From: Microcoleus sp. FACHB-61
Lineage (GTDB): Bacteria > Cyanobacteriota > Cyanobacteriia > Cyanobacteriales > Microcoleaceae
Assembly (NCBI GenBank): GCA_014695295.1
Contig: JACJNY010000008.1
Span: 1-37,265, forward strand
DNA: 37,265 nt
Reading direction: 5' to 3'
Made by a program: the position numbers and the translations under genes. The notes below the pieces were generated by a model that had not been told where the DNA came from, searched no databases, and worked only from the letters and a program-made list of their open reading frames with translations. Positions 26,819-37,010 of this stretch are shown here, piece by piece; position 1 is the stretch's first letter; every line of letters begins with the position of its first letter.

Positions 26819-26885
26819 CTCTCTTCTCTCCTCTTCTCAAACCAATAATCACAATCATAATCCAAGACCCTCCCCACACTCTTCC

Positions 26886-26915
26886 CTCTGCGCCCTCTGC
26901 GCCCTTTGCGGTTCA
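26886..26915 (-). repeat. 30-bp repeat, copy 3 (inverted)
   Basis: On the minus strand reads TGAACCGCAAAGGGCGCAGA and GGGCGCAGAG, one base different from copies 1 and 2. It forms the right arm of the inverted pair around the GxxExxY gene and ends about 60 bp before the valS start. Confidence 0.95.
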
Positions 26916-26976
26916 AACCTCTTCTCTTCCCCCCGCTGTGGCACAATCTTAAATAAGATCAAACTCTCAAGCCACC

Positions 26977-29727
26977 ATGACCGCAAACCTACCCCCCCAA
27001 TACGACCCCCAAGCCACCGAAGCCAAGTGGCAAAAATACTGGGAAGACAACCAAACCTTCAAAGCTGACCCAGAAGCCGGCGGCGAACCTTACTGCGTAG
27101 TAATCCCGCCACCCAACGTCACCGGCAGCCTCCACATGGGACACGCTTTTGAAGAGACGCTGATTGATGTCCTCGTCCGCTATCACCGCATGACTGGACG
27201 CAATACCCTGTGGTTGCCGGGAACGGATCATGCTAGCATCGCAGTTCAAACTATTCTCGAAAAGCAACTCAAAGCAGAAGGCAAAACTCGCCACGATTTA
27301 GGCAGAGAAAAATTCTTGGAACGGGCCTGGGAGTGGAAAGCTGAATCGGGCAATACTATTACTAATCAATTACGCAGTTTGGGCGTGTCTGTCGATTGGT
27401 CGCGTGAACGCTTTACGATGGATGAAGGCTTATCCGCTGCGGTTTTAGAAGCGTTTGTCCGCCTGTACGATGAGGGGCTGATTTATCGCGGCAATTACCT
27501 GGTGAATTGGTGTCCCGCCAGTCAGTCTGCTGTGTCGGATTTGGAGGTAGACCAGCAGGAAGTTGAGGGCCATTTGTGGCATTTCCGCTATCCTTTGACG
27601 GACGGTTCTGGTTATTTGGAGGTGGCGACGACTCGGCCCGAAACGATGTTGGGCGATACTGGGGTGGCGGTGAATCCACAGGACGATCGCTACAAACATC
27701 TTATCGGTAAAACTGTCACTTTGCCGATCGTCAATCGCGAAATCCCAATCATTGCTGATGAGTTTGTCGATCCGACTTTCGGAACTGGTTGTGTCAAGGT
27801 GACTCCCGCCCACGACCCGAATGACTTCGAGATGGGTAAGCGTCACAATTTGCCGTTTATTAACATTATGAATAAGGACGGCACTTTAAATGAAAATGCC
27901 GGAGAGTTCCAGGGACAAGACCGATTTGTTGCCCGGAAAAATGTGGTGCAGCGGTTAGAAATTGACGGGGTTTTGGTTAAAATAGAAGATTATAAGCATA
28001 CAGTTCCTTTCAGCGAACGTGGCAAAGTTGCGGTCGAACCTTTGATATCTACGCAATGGTTTGTGAAGATCGATCCTCTTTCTCAACGCGCTTTAGAAGC
28101 ATTAGATCAAAGTAACTCACCAGTCTTTGTTCCTGACAGATGGACAAAGGTTTATCGCGATTGGTTGGTGAAGCTGAAGGATTGGTGTATCTCCCGACAA
28201 TTGTGGTGGGGACACCAAATCCCGGCTTGGTATGCTGTTAGCGAAACCCAGGGAGAAATTACTGATACAACGCCGTTTGTGGTTGCGAAAAATGAAGCTG
28301 AAGCTAGGGAAAAAGCAACGGCTAAATTTGGTAATGACGTGCAGCTAGCAAGAGATCCAGACGTATTGGATACTTGGTTTTCATCTGGGTTGTGGCCTTT
28401 CTCAACTTTGGGATGGCCTGACGAAACTAAAGATTTGGAGTTTTACTATCCGACAACTACTTTGGTTACAGGTTTTGATATCATCTTTTTCTGGGTTGCT
28501 AGAATGACGATGATGGCCGGACATTTTACTGAAAAGATGCCTTTTGATACTGTTTACATTCACGGTTTGGTGTTGGATGAAAACGGTCAGAAAATGTCTA
28601 AGAGTAAAAATAACGGTATCGACCCGCTGCTGTTGATTGGTAAGTACGGTACTGATGCTTTGCGCTACACTTTGGTTAAGGAAGTGGTAGGGGCCGGCCA
28701 AAATATTCGCATGGAGTACGATCGCAAAACTGATGAATCGAAATCAGTGGAAGCTTCCCGGAATTTCACGAATAAGTTGTGGAATGCGGCACGGTTTGTG
28801 ATGATGAATTTGGAGGGACAGACGCCGCAGCAGTTGGGAATTCCTCACCCCCCCCAACCCCTTACTAAGGGGGAGAGAGAAGAAGGTTTGGAATTGTGCG
28901 ATCGCTGGATTCTTTCTCGCTACAATCAAGTTGTGCAACAAAGCCGCAATTGTTTGGAAACTTACGGTTTGGGGGAAGCTGCGAAGGGACTTTATGAGTT
29001 TATTTGGGGCGATTTCTGTGACTGGTATATTGAGTTAGTCAAGTCTCGCTTGCAACAGGATGCTGAACCCAATTCTAAGAAAGTGGCACAGCAAACTTTT
29101 GCTTTTGTGTTGGAAGGGATTCTGAAACTACTGCATCCTTTTATGCCACACATTACTGAGGAAATTTGGCACACTCTGGCTCAAACAGGTGACGATCAAT
29201 GTTTGGCTTTGCAAGCTTATCCTGAAGCTGATATCTCGCTAATTGATGCTGAATTAGAACAGCAGTTTGAGTTGTTGTTCGGTACAATTCGCACAGTTCG
29301 CAATTTGCGGGCAGATGCTGATATCAAACCCAGTGTGAAGGTGACGGCGATTTTGCAAAGCGAAAGCGAGAAAGAACGCCAAATAATCTCAGATGGAGGC
29401 GTTTACATTCAAGATTTGGCAAAAGTCGAAAATCTGACAGTTACTGCTAGTTTGGATGCAGATTTGGGACAGACAATTGCTGGGGTTGTCGGTACTGTGC
29501 AAGTATTGATTCCTCTGGCTGGGGTGGTGGATTTGGCGGCTTTGCGTGCTAAATTAGAGAAGAAGTTGAGCAAGGTGGAAGCTGAAATTAAGCATACTGC
29601 GGCGCGCTTGACTAATCAAAAGTTTGTGGATAAGGCTACTCCTGATGTGGTTCAGGGGGCGAGGGATGCTTTGGCGGAAGCGGAAAAACAAGCGGAAATT
29701 TTGCGCGATCGGCTAAAGGTGTTTTAA
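26977..29727 (+). CDS. valS: Valyl-tRNA synthetase
   Basis: Class I enzyme charging tRNA-Val, 916 residues. HIGH motif HMGH at 53-56 in [15 protein letters not shown]; editing domain in the 190-340 region ([18 protein letters not shown]); KMSKS at 539-543; anticodon-binding domain with [11 protein letters not shown]; and a C-terminal coiled-coil arm ([20 protein letters not shown]) that holds tRNA. The start [20 protein letters not shown] matches the family. Around residues 622-640 the peptide [17 protein letters not shown] is encoded by an interspersed palindromic repeat rather than by conserved sequence. The last 33 bp are duplicated 135 bp downstream. It is transcribed alone. Confidence 0.97.
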   Translation: MTANLPPQYDPQATEAKWQKYWEDNQTFKADPEAGGEPYCVVIPPPNVTGSLHMGHAFEETLIDVLVRYHRMTGRNTLWLPGTDHASIAVQTILEKQLKAEGKTRHDLGREKFLERAWEWKAESGNTITNQLRSLGVSVDWSRERFTMDEGLSAAVLEAFVRLYDEGLIYRGNYLVNWCPASQSAVSDLEVDQQEVEGHLWHFRYPLTDGSGYLEVATTRPETMLGDTGVAVNPQDDRYKHLIGKTVTLPIVNREIPIIADEFVDPTFGTGCVKVTPAHDPNDFEMGKRHNLPFINIMNKDGTLNENAGEFQGQDRFVARKNVVQRLEIDGVLVKIEDYKHTVPFSERGKVAVEPLISTQWFVKIDPLSQRALEALDQSNSPVFVPDRWTKVYRDWLVKLKDWCISRQLWWGHQIPAWYAVSETQGEITDTTPFVVAKNEAEAREKATAKFGNDVQLARDPDVLDTWFSSGLWPFSTLGWPDETKDLEFYYPTTTLVTGFDIIFFWVARMTMMAGHFTEKMPFDTVYIHGLVLDENGQKMSKSKNNGIDPLLLIGKYGTDALRYTLVKEVVGAGQNIRMEYDRKTDESKSVEASRNFTNKLWNAARFVMMNLEGQTPQQLGIPHPPQPLTKGEREEGLELCDRWILSRYNQVVQQSRNCLETYGLGEAAKGLYEFIWGDFCDWYIELVKSRLQQDAEPNSKKVAQQTFAFVLEGILKLLHPFMPHITEEIWHTLAQTGDDQCLALQAYPEADISLIDAELEQQFELLFGTIRTVRNLRADADIKPSVKVTAILQSESEKERQIISDGGVYIQDLAKVENLTVTASLDADLGQTIAGVVGTVQVLIPLAGVVDLAALRAKLEKKLSKVEAEIKHTAARLTNQKFVDKATPDVVQGARDALAEAEKQAEILRDRLKVF
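28843..28875. repeat. CCCCAACCCCTTACTAAGGGG-type repeat inserted in frame within valS
   Basis: The DNA reads CCTCACCCCCCCCAACCCC followed by TTACTAAGGGGGAG; the inner palindrome CCCCTTACTAAGGGG is at 28858-28872. This is a well-known interspersed repeat type of cyanobacterial intergenic DNA. Here it is translated as part of [17 protein letters not shown] in a loop between the catalytic and anticodon-binding domains of ValS. Confidence 0.85.
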
Positions 29728-29870
29728 TAGTTGACTGGTGACTGTTGACAGTTGACTGTTTTTAGTCAATTTGTAGGGTGCGTGAGGGCGAGAAAGCTGG
29801 GAATCCCAAGGAAAACATTGACTCTCACGCACCCCTGGCGCGATCGGCTAAAGTTGTTTTAATAGTTGAC
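29703..29870. repeat. Duplicated valS 3' end flanking a GGGTGCGTGAG palindromic element
   Basis: GCGCGATCGGCTAAAGGTGT... (29703-29735, spanning the valS stop) recurs at 29838-29870 with one mismatch in 33 bp. Between them is an inverted pair, GGGTGCGTGAG (29776-29786) and CTCACGCACCC (29824-29834), preceded by TTTGTA, a TTGTAGGGTGCG-family element. The GTTGACT-like heptamers after each copy (29731-29760, 29865-29887) are slippage prone and may have helped the duplication. Confidence 0.8.
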
Positions 29871-29986
29871 GGTTGACTGTTGACTGTGGCCGGGGCGGGT
29901 TTAGGAGATAGTTAGTTTCAGGCATAGATTGTTTGTAAAACCCGCCCCTACGGGTTCGCAAATCGTACAACAAATAACTAATAACA

Positions 29987-30021
29987 AATTACTAATTACC
30001 AATTACTAATTACCAATTACC
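29987..30021. repeat. Five AATTACY heptamers abutting a start codon
   Basis: AATTACT, AATTACC, AATTACT, AATTACC, AATTACC end three bases before the ATG at 30025. They fill the position where a Shine-Dalgarno would be and offer none. A related array is upstream of psaD at 8647-8688. Confidence 0.9.
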
Positions 30022-30024
30022 CTC

Positions 30025-30522
30025 ATGTTATATTTAGCCGAAGTACAAAATCAGGACATTTTAGGCGAGTGGGCCCTGCAATTGCTGGCTTGCCAAAATT
30101 CTGATGATACTTGGGCTATTCTTACTGAAGAAAGTTTCTTGAGATTACCGAAAGATTTGGCTCAAAATCAAATTAACTCTGCAACTAATGTTTTAAATGA
30201 AGGAATGCTAGTATTAGCAGATATTGACGAAAATAGCAATGTTTTGCATATTCAATCAGCTACAAACTGGGTGCTAGAATTAGTTGAGAAATATTTAACA
30301 ACAGGCTTTACTCCCGATTTTTTGCAGCAAGAAGCCCATAAAGCAGAAGGGTGGAGGCAATCTCTCACTTTGCAGAGTCAAGAATTGTCTCGCCGCTTGA
30401 TTGAAGTTGAAGCCCGCCGGGAACAAATCCAAAATTTAGAAGCAAAACTCCACCAGGAAAAGCAATTGCTGGAAAGTTCGATCGCCCAATTGAAAATTCC
30501 CCCCGCTACTCCACCAATTTGA
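30025..30522 (+). CDS. Unrecognised protein with a C-terminal coiled coil
   Basis: 165 residues; I do not recognise a named family. Residues 1-100 look like a compact alpha/beta domain (MLYLAEVQNQDILGEWALQL and DTWAILTEESFLRLPK, then LVLADIDENSNVLHIQSATN). Residues about 108-155 form a long charged coiled coil (HKAEGWRQSLTLQSQELSRR, EARREQIQNLEAKLHQEKQL), ending in a Pro-rich tail PPATPPI. It is soluble and probably oligomeric. The ATG at 30025 is preceded immediately by five heptamers and has no Shine-Dalgarno. It converges on crtB across a strong hairpin. Compositionally it matches the native genes. Confidence 0.75.
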   Translation: MLYLAEVQNQDILGEWALQLLACQNSDDTWAILTEESFLRLPKDLAQNQINSATNVLNEGMLVLADIDENSNVLHIQSATNWVLELVEKYLTTGFTPDFLQQEAHKAEGWRQSLTLQSQELSRRLIEVEARREQIQNLEAKLHQEKQLLESSIAQLKIPPATPPI

Positions 30523-30542
30523 CTTAGAGTAACACAACACAG

Positions 30543-30571
30543 GTAGGGACACGGCGCTGCCGTGTCCCTAC
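30543..30571. terminator. 13-bp perfect hairpin between convergent genes
   Basis: GTAGGGACACGGC-GCT-GCCGTGTCCCTAC. This is a familiar interspersed palindrome of cyanobacteria. Placed between the plus-strand gene ending at 30522 and crtB ending at 30664, it could stop transcription from both sides. A partial copy is near 14540. Confidence 0.7.
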
Positions 30572-30663
30572 AAACCTAATATGCAATTTGCTGGACATCA
30601 TATAATTTGTAACTTGACACATACCCTTACCCCTTGCCGAATCGCCAGCAATACGGCCCGCGG

Positions 30664-31593
30664 CTAAAGCACTTTTGACTTCATCCAAGCGGCGGGGAGA
30701 CACAGCAGTTTCTGAGAATTGCTAACATAAGCCCGCTTCTGAAAAACATCGTACTGATTGCGTTCGATCGCATTTAAGATTCTGCTGTACAGCATAGTAG
30801 CAGCCCAAACTGTCCAGCGAATATCGGGACTCAGCACTTTAATTCCGGGCTCGGCGCTGGCGTATAATTTGCGAGCTCGCTGAATTTGAAACCGCATCAA
30901 TTCCCGCCAGCGGTTGTCAATTACACCGTTGAATAAATCTTCTTCAGTGTAGTTAAACAAGGCTAAGTCTTCTAAGGGAATGTAAATGCGGCCGCGGCGG
31001 GCGTCTTCTCCGACATCGCGCAGAATATTAGTCAACTGCTTAGCAATACCCAGGGCTATCGCTTCTTCTTTGGGAATTCTATTCCCCCAATGCCAATTCC
31101 AGTTAGCAGCGGAGTTCGATTCGCCTACACCCATGACAGACATCGACATCAGCCCTACAGTACCCGCTACTCGATAACAGTAAAGATTGAGCTCTTCAAA
31201 AGTTTCGTAGCGGCTACGGTACAAGTCCATTTGCTGGCCCGCAATCATCTCTCGAAACGGCTGAATGTCGATCGGGAAGCGGGAGAGGGTATCCACCAAA
31301 GCTACGTCGTAGTCGTCGTGGGGGTGGCCTGCAAACACCGATTCCAGGCGTTTTTCCCACAAATCCAGGGTTTCAGGGGTTGTGGCAGCAGCGCCTGGAC
31401 CGTCTACGAGTTCGTCGGTGCGGCGGCACCAGACGTAAATCGCCCAAATCGCCCGACGCTTGGCTTCGGGCATGAGTTGAGTGCCTAAATAAAAATTTTT
31501 GGCATAACTCGCCGTGACTTGGCGGCACAGTTCGTAAGAGTCATCCACAGAAGCCAGAGTTCTCATGCACTGGAGTTTTGACAGTTGCAGCAT
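30664..31593 (-). CDS. crtB: Phytoene synthase
   Basis: Condenses two geranylgeranyl diphosphates to phytoene, the first committed carotenoid step. The 309 residues contain AIYVWCRRTDELVDGPGAAA with the first Asp-rich motif (DELVD), YCYRVAGTVGLMSMSVMG, and ALGIAKQLTNILRDVGEDAR followed by RGRIYIP, the second Asp-rich motif. All are expected Mg-diphosphate ligands. The ATG at 31593 (MLQLSKLQCMRTLASVDDSY) is used; a second Met at residue 10 is possible. It lies 91 bp downstream of crtP on the same strand, the usual cyanobacterial crtP-crtB order, and is probably co-transcribed with it. Confidence 0.96.
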   Translation of the reverse strand: MLQLSKLQCMRTLASVDDSYELCRQVTASYAKNFYLGTQLMPEAKRRAIWAIYVWCRRTDELVDGPGAAATTPETLDLWEKRLESVFAGHPHDDYDVALVDTLSRFPIDIQPFREMIAGQQMDLYRSRYETFEELNLYCYRVAGTVGLMSMSVMGVGESNSAANWNWHWGNRIPKEEAIALGIAKQLTNILRDVGEDARRGRIYIPLEDLALFNYTEEDLFNGVIDNRWRELMRFQIQRARKLYASAEPGIKVLSPDIRWTVWAATMLYSRILNAIERNQYDVFQKRAYVSNSQKLLCLPAAWMKSKVL

Positions 31594-31631
31594 CCGAGAA
31601 TAAGAAATTTAAAGATTAGAACTGACATTCC

Positions 31632-31657
31632 CCCGTTTAGAAAACGGGAGATTTTTT
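31632..31657 (+). terminator. CCCGTTT/AAACGGG hairpin with T-run, between crtP and crtB
   Basis: CCCGTTT (31632-31638) pairs with AAACGGG (31642-31648) and is followed on the plus strand by AGATTTTTT. The orientation is against the crtP-crtB transcript, so on that strand it is only a hairpin without a U-tract and may modulate crtB levels. Confidence 0.45.
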
Positions 31658-31684
31658 ACGTTTTTATGAAAAATTCTTAATTTT

Positions 31685-33467
<1,783 letters not shown>

Positions 33468-33863
33468 GTTGAGGATGACCAATTATTTTGCGAGTGGCAA
33501 GATGATTTATCATAAATCACTGATGCTGAAAAACAGCGGCTGCGCAGAATGAAGGCAAGTTACAGGAATGTGCTCAAACATCCGCCACTTCTAGAAAATA
33601 CAGTCAAAATGGTAGTGCTGTCTCCCCTTGTGGATTTAGCTGACTTTTATCTTGCTCTTTTTCACCTTACTTCAGAAAAATCTTTAGACATCGTTGACGA
33701 AGACGAGGGAGCGATTGTGAGGAAACTGTTGGGTGTTTTGGCCTTGTTTCAGGAGTTTTGGGTAGTAGTTATTGAATCTAAAAAAGCTGCGTTTTCTTTG
33801 GAGGTAGGGATGCCACAGTTACCTGAGGGGGTGACAACCCACCTGAAACCCCGATGGAGCTAA
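33468..33863 (+). pseudogene. Broken gene related to HsdR-like restriction proteins
   Basis: The plus strand reads VEDDQLFCEWQDDLS, a TAA at 33513-33515, then ITDAEKQRLRRMKASYRNVL, ENTVKMVVLSPLVDLADFYL, EDEGAIVRKLLGVLALFQEF and WVVVIESKKAAFSLEVG, after which the frame loses similarity and stops at 33863. This is the N-terminal nuclease-like part of cyanobacterial proteins usually called type I restriction subunit R-like; the VVIESKK segment is its PD-(D/E)xK core. A nonsense codon, a missing N-terminus and a lost C-terminus make it non-functional. An ORF of 104 residues from 33549 exists but is only the middle of the gene. Confidence 0.7.
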
Positions 33864-33881
33864 GATTTAGGCAACTTATGC

Positions 33882-33889
33882 TAAAACAA
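33882..33889. repeat. 8-bp target duplication, left copy (outer IS)
   Basis: TAAAACAA at 33882-33889 recurs at 36907-36914, immediately outside the two terminal inverted repeats of the outer insertion sequence. Confidence 0.9.
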
Positions 33890-33908
33890 TTGGAGTTTAG
33901 ACTAAGCA

Positions 33909-33944
33909 CAAATTTACTCAGCTAACGCTGAGTAGAAATTGTGT
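33909..33944. terminator. Subterminal hairpin at the 3' end of the outer IS transposase
   Basis: Around a TAAC loop, CAAATTTACTCAGC pairs with GCTGAGTAGAAATTGTG with small imperfections. It lies just past the transposase stop (33969) and inside the terminal repeat, a usual place for a terminator or a block on read-through. Confidence 0.6.
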
Positions 33945-34135
33945 TGATTTTAGAGAGAGATTCCCAGGTTAACTAATCGATTTTGGTGATTTTTGGAACC
34001 GACCTTTACCTTTTTTGACCACAGGATAGCGACATCTTGGAATGCGAGACTTTCCCGTTTGCCATCCATCTGAATTTCCTCGTCGTTTGGGAGCAACAGC
34101 CGGACTTCCAATCTTAATTAAAAGTGGAAGCATAG

Positions 34136-34145
34136 ATTGTACAAC
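34136..34145. repeat. 10-bp target duplication, left copy (inner IS)
   Basis: ATTGTACAAC at 34136-34145 recurs at 35516-35525, directly outside the two ends of the inner insertion sequence. Confidence 0.92.
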
Positions 34146-35515
34146 CAGGGTAAGAGCATCTTAATCAGGCTTGACACAAGCATTTGAGAATCTGCATCAT
34201 ATAGTCATCATTCATCGCCGCTCGTTTCTTTTTTTGTCGCACACTACGCCGGAGAGTCGTTTCTTGATTGATTGCATTAAGTGCCATTCGTCTTAGAAGA
34301 GCCAAGTTCTGAGGGCTGTTTAACGACCGAATGCGGCATTGGTCTTCATTAAAAGTGACATCTAAAGTCCAATGAACTTGGTTTTCAATACCCCAATGTT
34401 GACGAATTACACGACCATTAAGCTGAGCATCCACTGGTAAAGAACTTAGGTAAAACTGTACCTCTAGAGTCGTTTTGTTCCAAAGATGACGGACTCGTTC
34501 TACAAAAACAATCGTCTGAATATCTGTCCATTGTTCTTGTTTATAAAGCCCTCCTAATGCCGCCACGGACACCGCCCAAACTTTTCTAATTTGGACGCGA
34601 TGATGTCCCTTTTCCGTTCGAGCATCCTGACTAACTTCAATTCCCTCAAACTCTTGAGCTTTCGCCATCTGAAACCAGGTTTTAACTTGATTATAAAGAG
34701 TTGGATGATTACTTTTTAAAGTGACTACATAATCGGCTTTTTTCTGACGAATCAACCGAACAATCTCGGCTTGTGTCCCCATCGCATCAATCGTAATAAT
34801 GGCTCCGGTGATGTCAATTAATTCCAATAATGCCGGGATCGCTGTGATTTCATTTGAATGGTCTTCAACTTTGACTTGTCCCAAGACTAACCGATGTTCA
34901 CTCGCCCACGCCGTCACTAAATGTAAGTTTTTTACCCCTTTTTGTCGGTCATAAGATCCTCTCAGACTTTTTCCATCAATCGGGATCACTTCTTGGCTAA
35001 TTGAACCGATTAATTGGTTGATCCATTGAGCTAATTTTTGCTCTAACATTTTGGGGTCTAACTTTTCAAAGACCCGACGGAATGTATCATCACTCGGGAT
35101 GCCATTGGGTAATTTTAAAAACTTTTGTAACCAGGTAAGCTTACTGATTCCATAATTTTCCATGTCTTCCCACCCCTCCGCTCCGGCTATGACCGCTAAA
35201 AGGGCAATGACCAGAATGTCTTTGAGTAAATGTTGTTTGGTTCGCTCCACTCTTGGGTCTGGTACGTCATCAAAATAATTTGAAAAGCCAGTTTGTAAAT
35301 CTTCGATAGAGATGGGCTTTGGCTTGTTGAGTTCTTCGGATTTTTCCGCTCGCGCAAGAGGGATCGAATCCTTTACTCATAACCATAAACTTTTCCTTAC
35401 CTTGATGACTTAGCTTTTGAGGCATTATAGAACCGTTACTGACGAGCGGGCTACCCTGTATATTTTGTTGGTTTTGTCAAGTACAATTTACACCAAATTA
35501 GATGAGCTTACCCTG
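34146..35515 (-). mobile_element. Inner insertion sequence, ISAs1 family
   Basis: 1370 bp with imperfect inverted ends: CAGGGTAAGAGCATCTTAAT at 34146 and, on the other strand, CAGGGTAAGCTCATCTAATT from 35515. ATTGTACAAC is duplicated outside both ends. CAGGG ends and about 10-bp duplications fit the ISAs1 family, as does the transposase. It is inserted in the 3' part of the outer IS transposase. Confidence 0.95.
34165..35425 (-). pseudogene. ISAs1-family transposase with a one-base frameshift near its start
   Basis: The main frame (34165-35250, GTG start) encodes 361 residues: KDILVIALLAVIAGAEGWED, PSDDTFRRVFEKLDP, IPIDGKSLRGSYD, ITGAIITIDAMGTQAEIVRL with a catalytic Asp, and RQHWGIENQVHWTLDVTFNE with the catalytic Glu. 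The same frame extends upstream without a start as EELNKPKPISIEDLQTGFSN and YFDDVPDPRV, the proper family N-terminus. A start with a leader exists in another frame at 35425 (MPQKLSHQGKEKFMVMSKGF). One extra base in the 5-T run at 35341-35345 separates them; without it the gene would be 419 codons plus stop. A truncated product from the GTG at 35250 is conceivable. Confidence 0.88.
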
Positions 35516-36770
35516 ATTGTACAACCCTTCCCGGCGTCAATTCAGGCAGAGATTTTTGCCAGGGCAAACGAATTTCTCTGACTAGATATTTAGCTAACCA
35601 TAATTGCCAGGTGAGTAAAGGCATCAAATCGCTCCATCGTTCGCACTGTTCTGGTGTGCTGAGCTTCGGCACAGTCCAATGTAAGGTTTGTTTAGCTAAC
35701 CGATACCAATGTTCGAGGGCGAAGCGACGCAGATACAGTTGCCAAATTTCAGCTAGAGATGGCATTTGGATACCAACCCAAACTAACCACAAAGGTTGAC
35801 TATTTAATCGACCCCTTACAGTTTCTAAACGTTCGACTAGAATCAGAGTCATTGGATGTTTGGGACTACCTCGAAAATGCAAGTCATCCCATTTTTTTAA
35901 CCGGATTTTTCCGAGTTTGGGCTCTACAGATTCCAGAGTTTGTTCTGGTTGCCACCAGCTCTGAGAGTCGTTCAGTCTAAACTGTTGACCGTGAATTTTG
36001 GGCCGTCCTTTACCACTATAGGCTGGGGGTGTTGACCACAAGCAACGATTAGAACGAATACGCATTAGTTTATCAGCAGCGATCGCAGCGGTGGCTTTCA
36101 CCAGAGGGGCACACCCATACTCGCTGTCAAATAGAGCGATCGGTCTCTTCTGAAGATATTGACATACTTGTGCCAATTGTTGAGCGCCAAAACTAATCGG
36201 GTTGTCCCAACTCGTAATACGTTCGTGTCTTAACGGCAGCGCCCAACTGCCACTACTTTCAGGTATCAGTGCGATCGTACTATATCCTTGACCGATACCA
36301 ACAGGTATACCGTGGGGTAAGGCTGTGGGTTGATGTTCATAGGTGCGTTCTTTGAGAGTACGTGCATGGGGTCTTAACCATGCTGTATGATCGAGCGCTA
36401 ATACTGGACGTTCTACCTCTGACATCTGCTGGATATATAGTTGCATCAATTGGTCTCGGTCTGGTCTACAGTCTTGTAGTGCTTCATAGACACTCGACCA
36501 CTGACGCCGAAACAAGGGATTTAGGGCTAAATCTCCTAAGCATGAGATGTGGCGGGTCGTCATCACTGCATCTGCTAGTTCAAAGGTGGCATATGCAAGC
36601 GTTGCCGAGGCATTGATAAGCAAGTTGACGAAATTCTCGTAATTGTTCTAACTTCATGGCAGGTAGATTTGAGATTTTTAGCTGAATTCTCAATTTTCTA
36701 CCCGCTCTGCTGTCTGTTGAAACTATCGCAGGCAGTTTTTTTTTTGAGAAACCATCCGCAACCTCAAAGA

Positions 36771-36842
36771 GAACGTCAACGGTCGCTGGCACCGATCTTA
36801 TGGTTGAGTCTCATAGCTGATCGCCAGCGACCGTTGCCGTTC
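36771..36842. repeat. 20-bp inverted repeat upstream of the outer transposase
   Basis: GAACGTCAACGGTCGCTGGC (36771-36790) and the complement of GAACGGCAACGGTCGCTGGC (36823-36842) match in 19 of 20 positions with a 32-nt loop. It is inside the outer IS, between its right end and the transposase start, and may be an internal transposase-binding or transcription-blocking site. Confidence 0.85.
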
Positions 36843-36906
36843 TTGTATGGACGTTTGCCAGTCTTTGGGCGATCGCACTTTTTGACCTGCTTAGTCTAAA
36901 CTCCAA

Positions 36907-36914
36907 TAAAACAA
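36907..36914. repeat. 8-bp target duplication, right copy (outer IS)
   Basis: TAAAACAA, identical to 33882-33889, next to the right terminal repeat of the outer IS. Confidence 0.9.
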
Positions 36915-37010
36915 AGACAGGCAGCCGAATTGTTACGGGTGCATCTCACTTTGGCAAAAACATCAAATTGAAAGTTGACCGTTGAGATCAGCACAGCGAA
37001 GAGAAAGGAA

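Larger units (their letters stand above)
33969..36657 (-). pseudogene. Transposase of the outer IS, frameshifted and split by the inner IS
   Basis: Starts MKLEQLREFRQLAYQCLGNA at 36657. After GNA one extra base within TGCATAT (about 36591-36599) shifts the frame; the next part resumes ATFELADAVMTTRHISCLGD, with LALDHTAWLRPHARTLKERT, GIPVGIGQGYSTIALIPESS and RFALEHWYRLAKQTLHWTVP. It continues to LTPGRVVQS, where the inner IS enters at codon boundary 35515/35516. Beyond the inner IS the reading resumes with MLPLLIKIGSPAVAPKRRGN and ends FQKSPKSIS with TAA at 33969. Subtracting the inserted 1380 bp and one base gives exactly 436 codons including stop. An ORF of 371 codons (35508-36623) is the middle part only; its stop belongs to the inner IS end. 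Confidence 0.9.
33890..36906 (-). mobile_element. Outer insertion sequence, interrupted by a second IS
   Basis: Bounded by perfect 19-bp inverted repeats TTGGAGTTTAGACTAAGCA (33890-33908) and its complement (36888-36906), with TAAAACAA duplicated outside both ends. It carries one DDE transposase gene on the minus strand (33969-36657). Removing the inner element and its target duplication leaves 1637 bp, a normal single-gene IS. The 8-bp duplication and transposase type suggest an IS4-like group; the exact family needs a database comparison. Confidence 0.93.

Noticed and set aside
34165..35250. Treating the inner transposase as an intact 361-residue gene
   Set aside because: The conserved family N-terminus continues upstream in the same frame without a start codon, so the gene is 5' frameshifted.
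35508..36623. Treating the outer transposase as an intact 371-residue gene
   Set aside because: Its true start is in another frame at 36657 and its stop codon is supplied by the end of the inner IS; the natural C-terminus is at 33969-34135.
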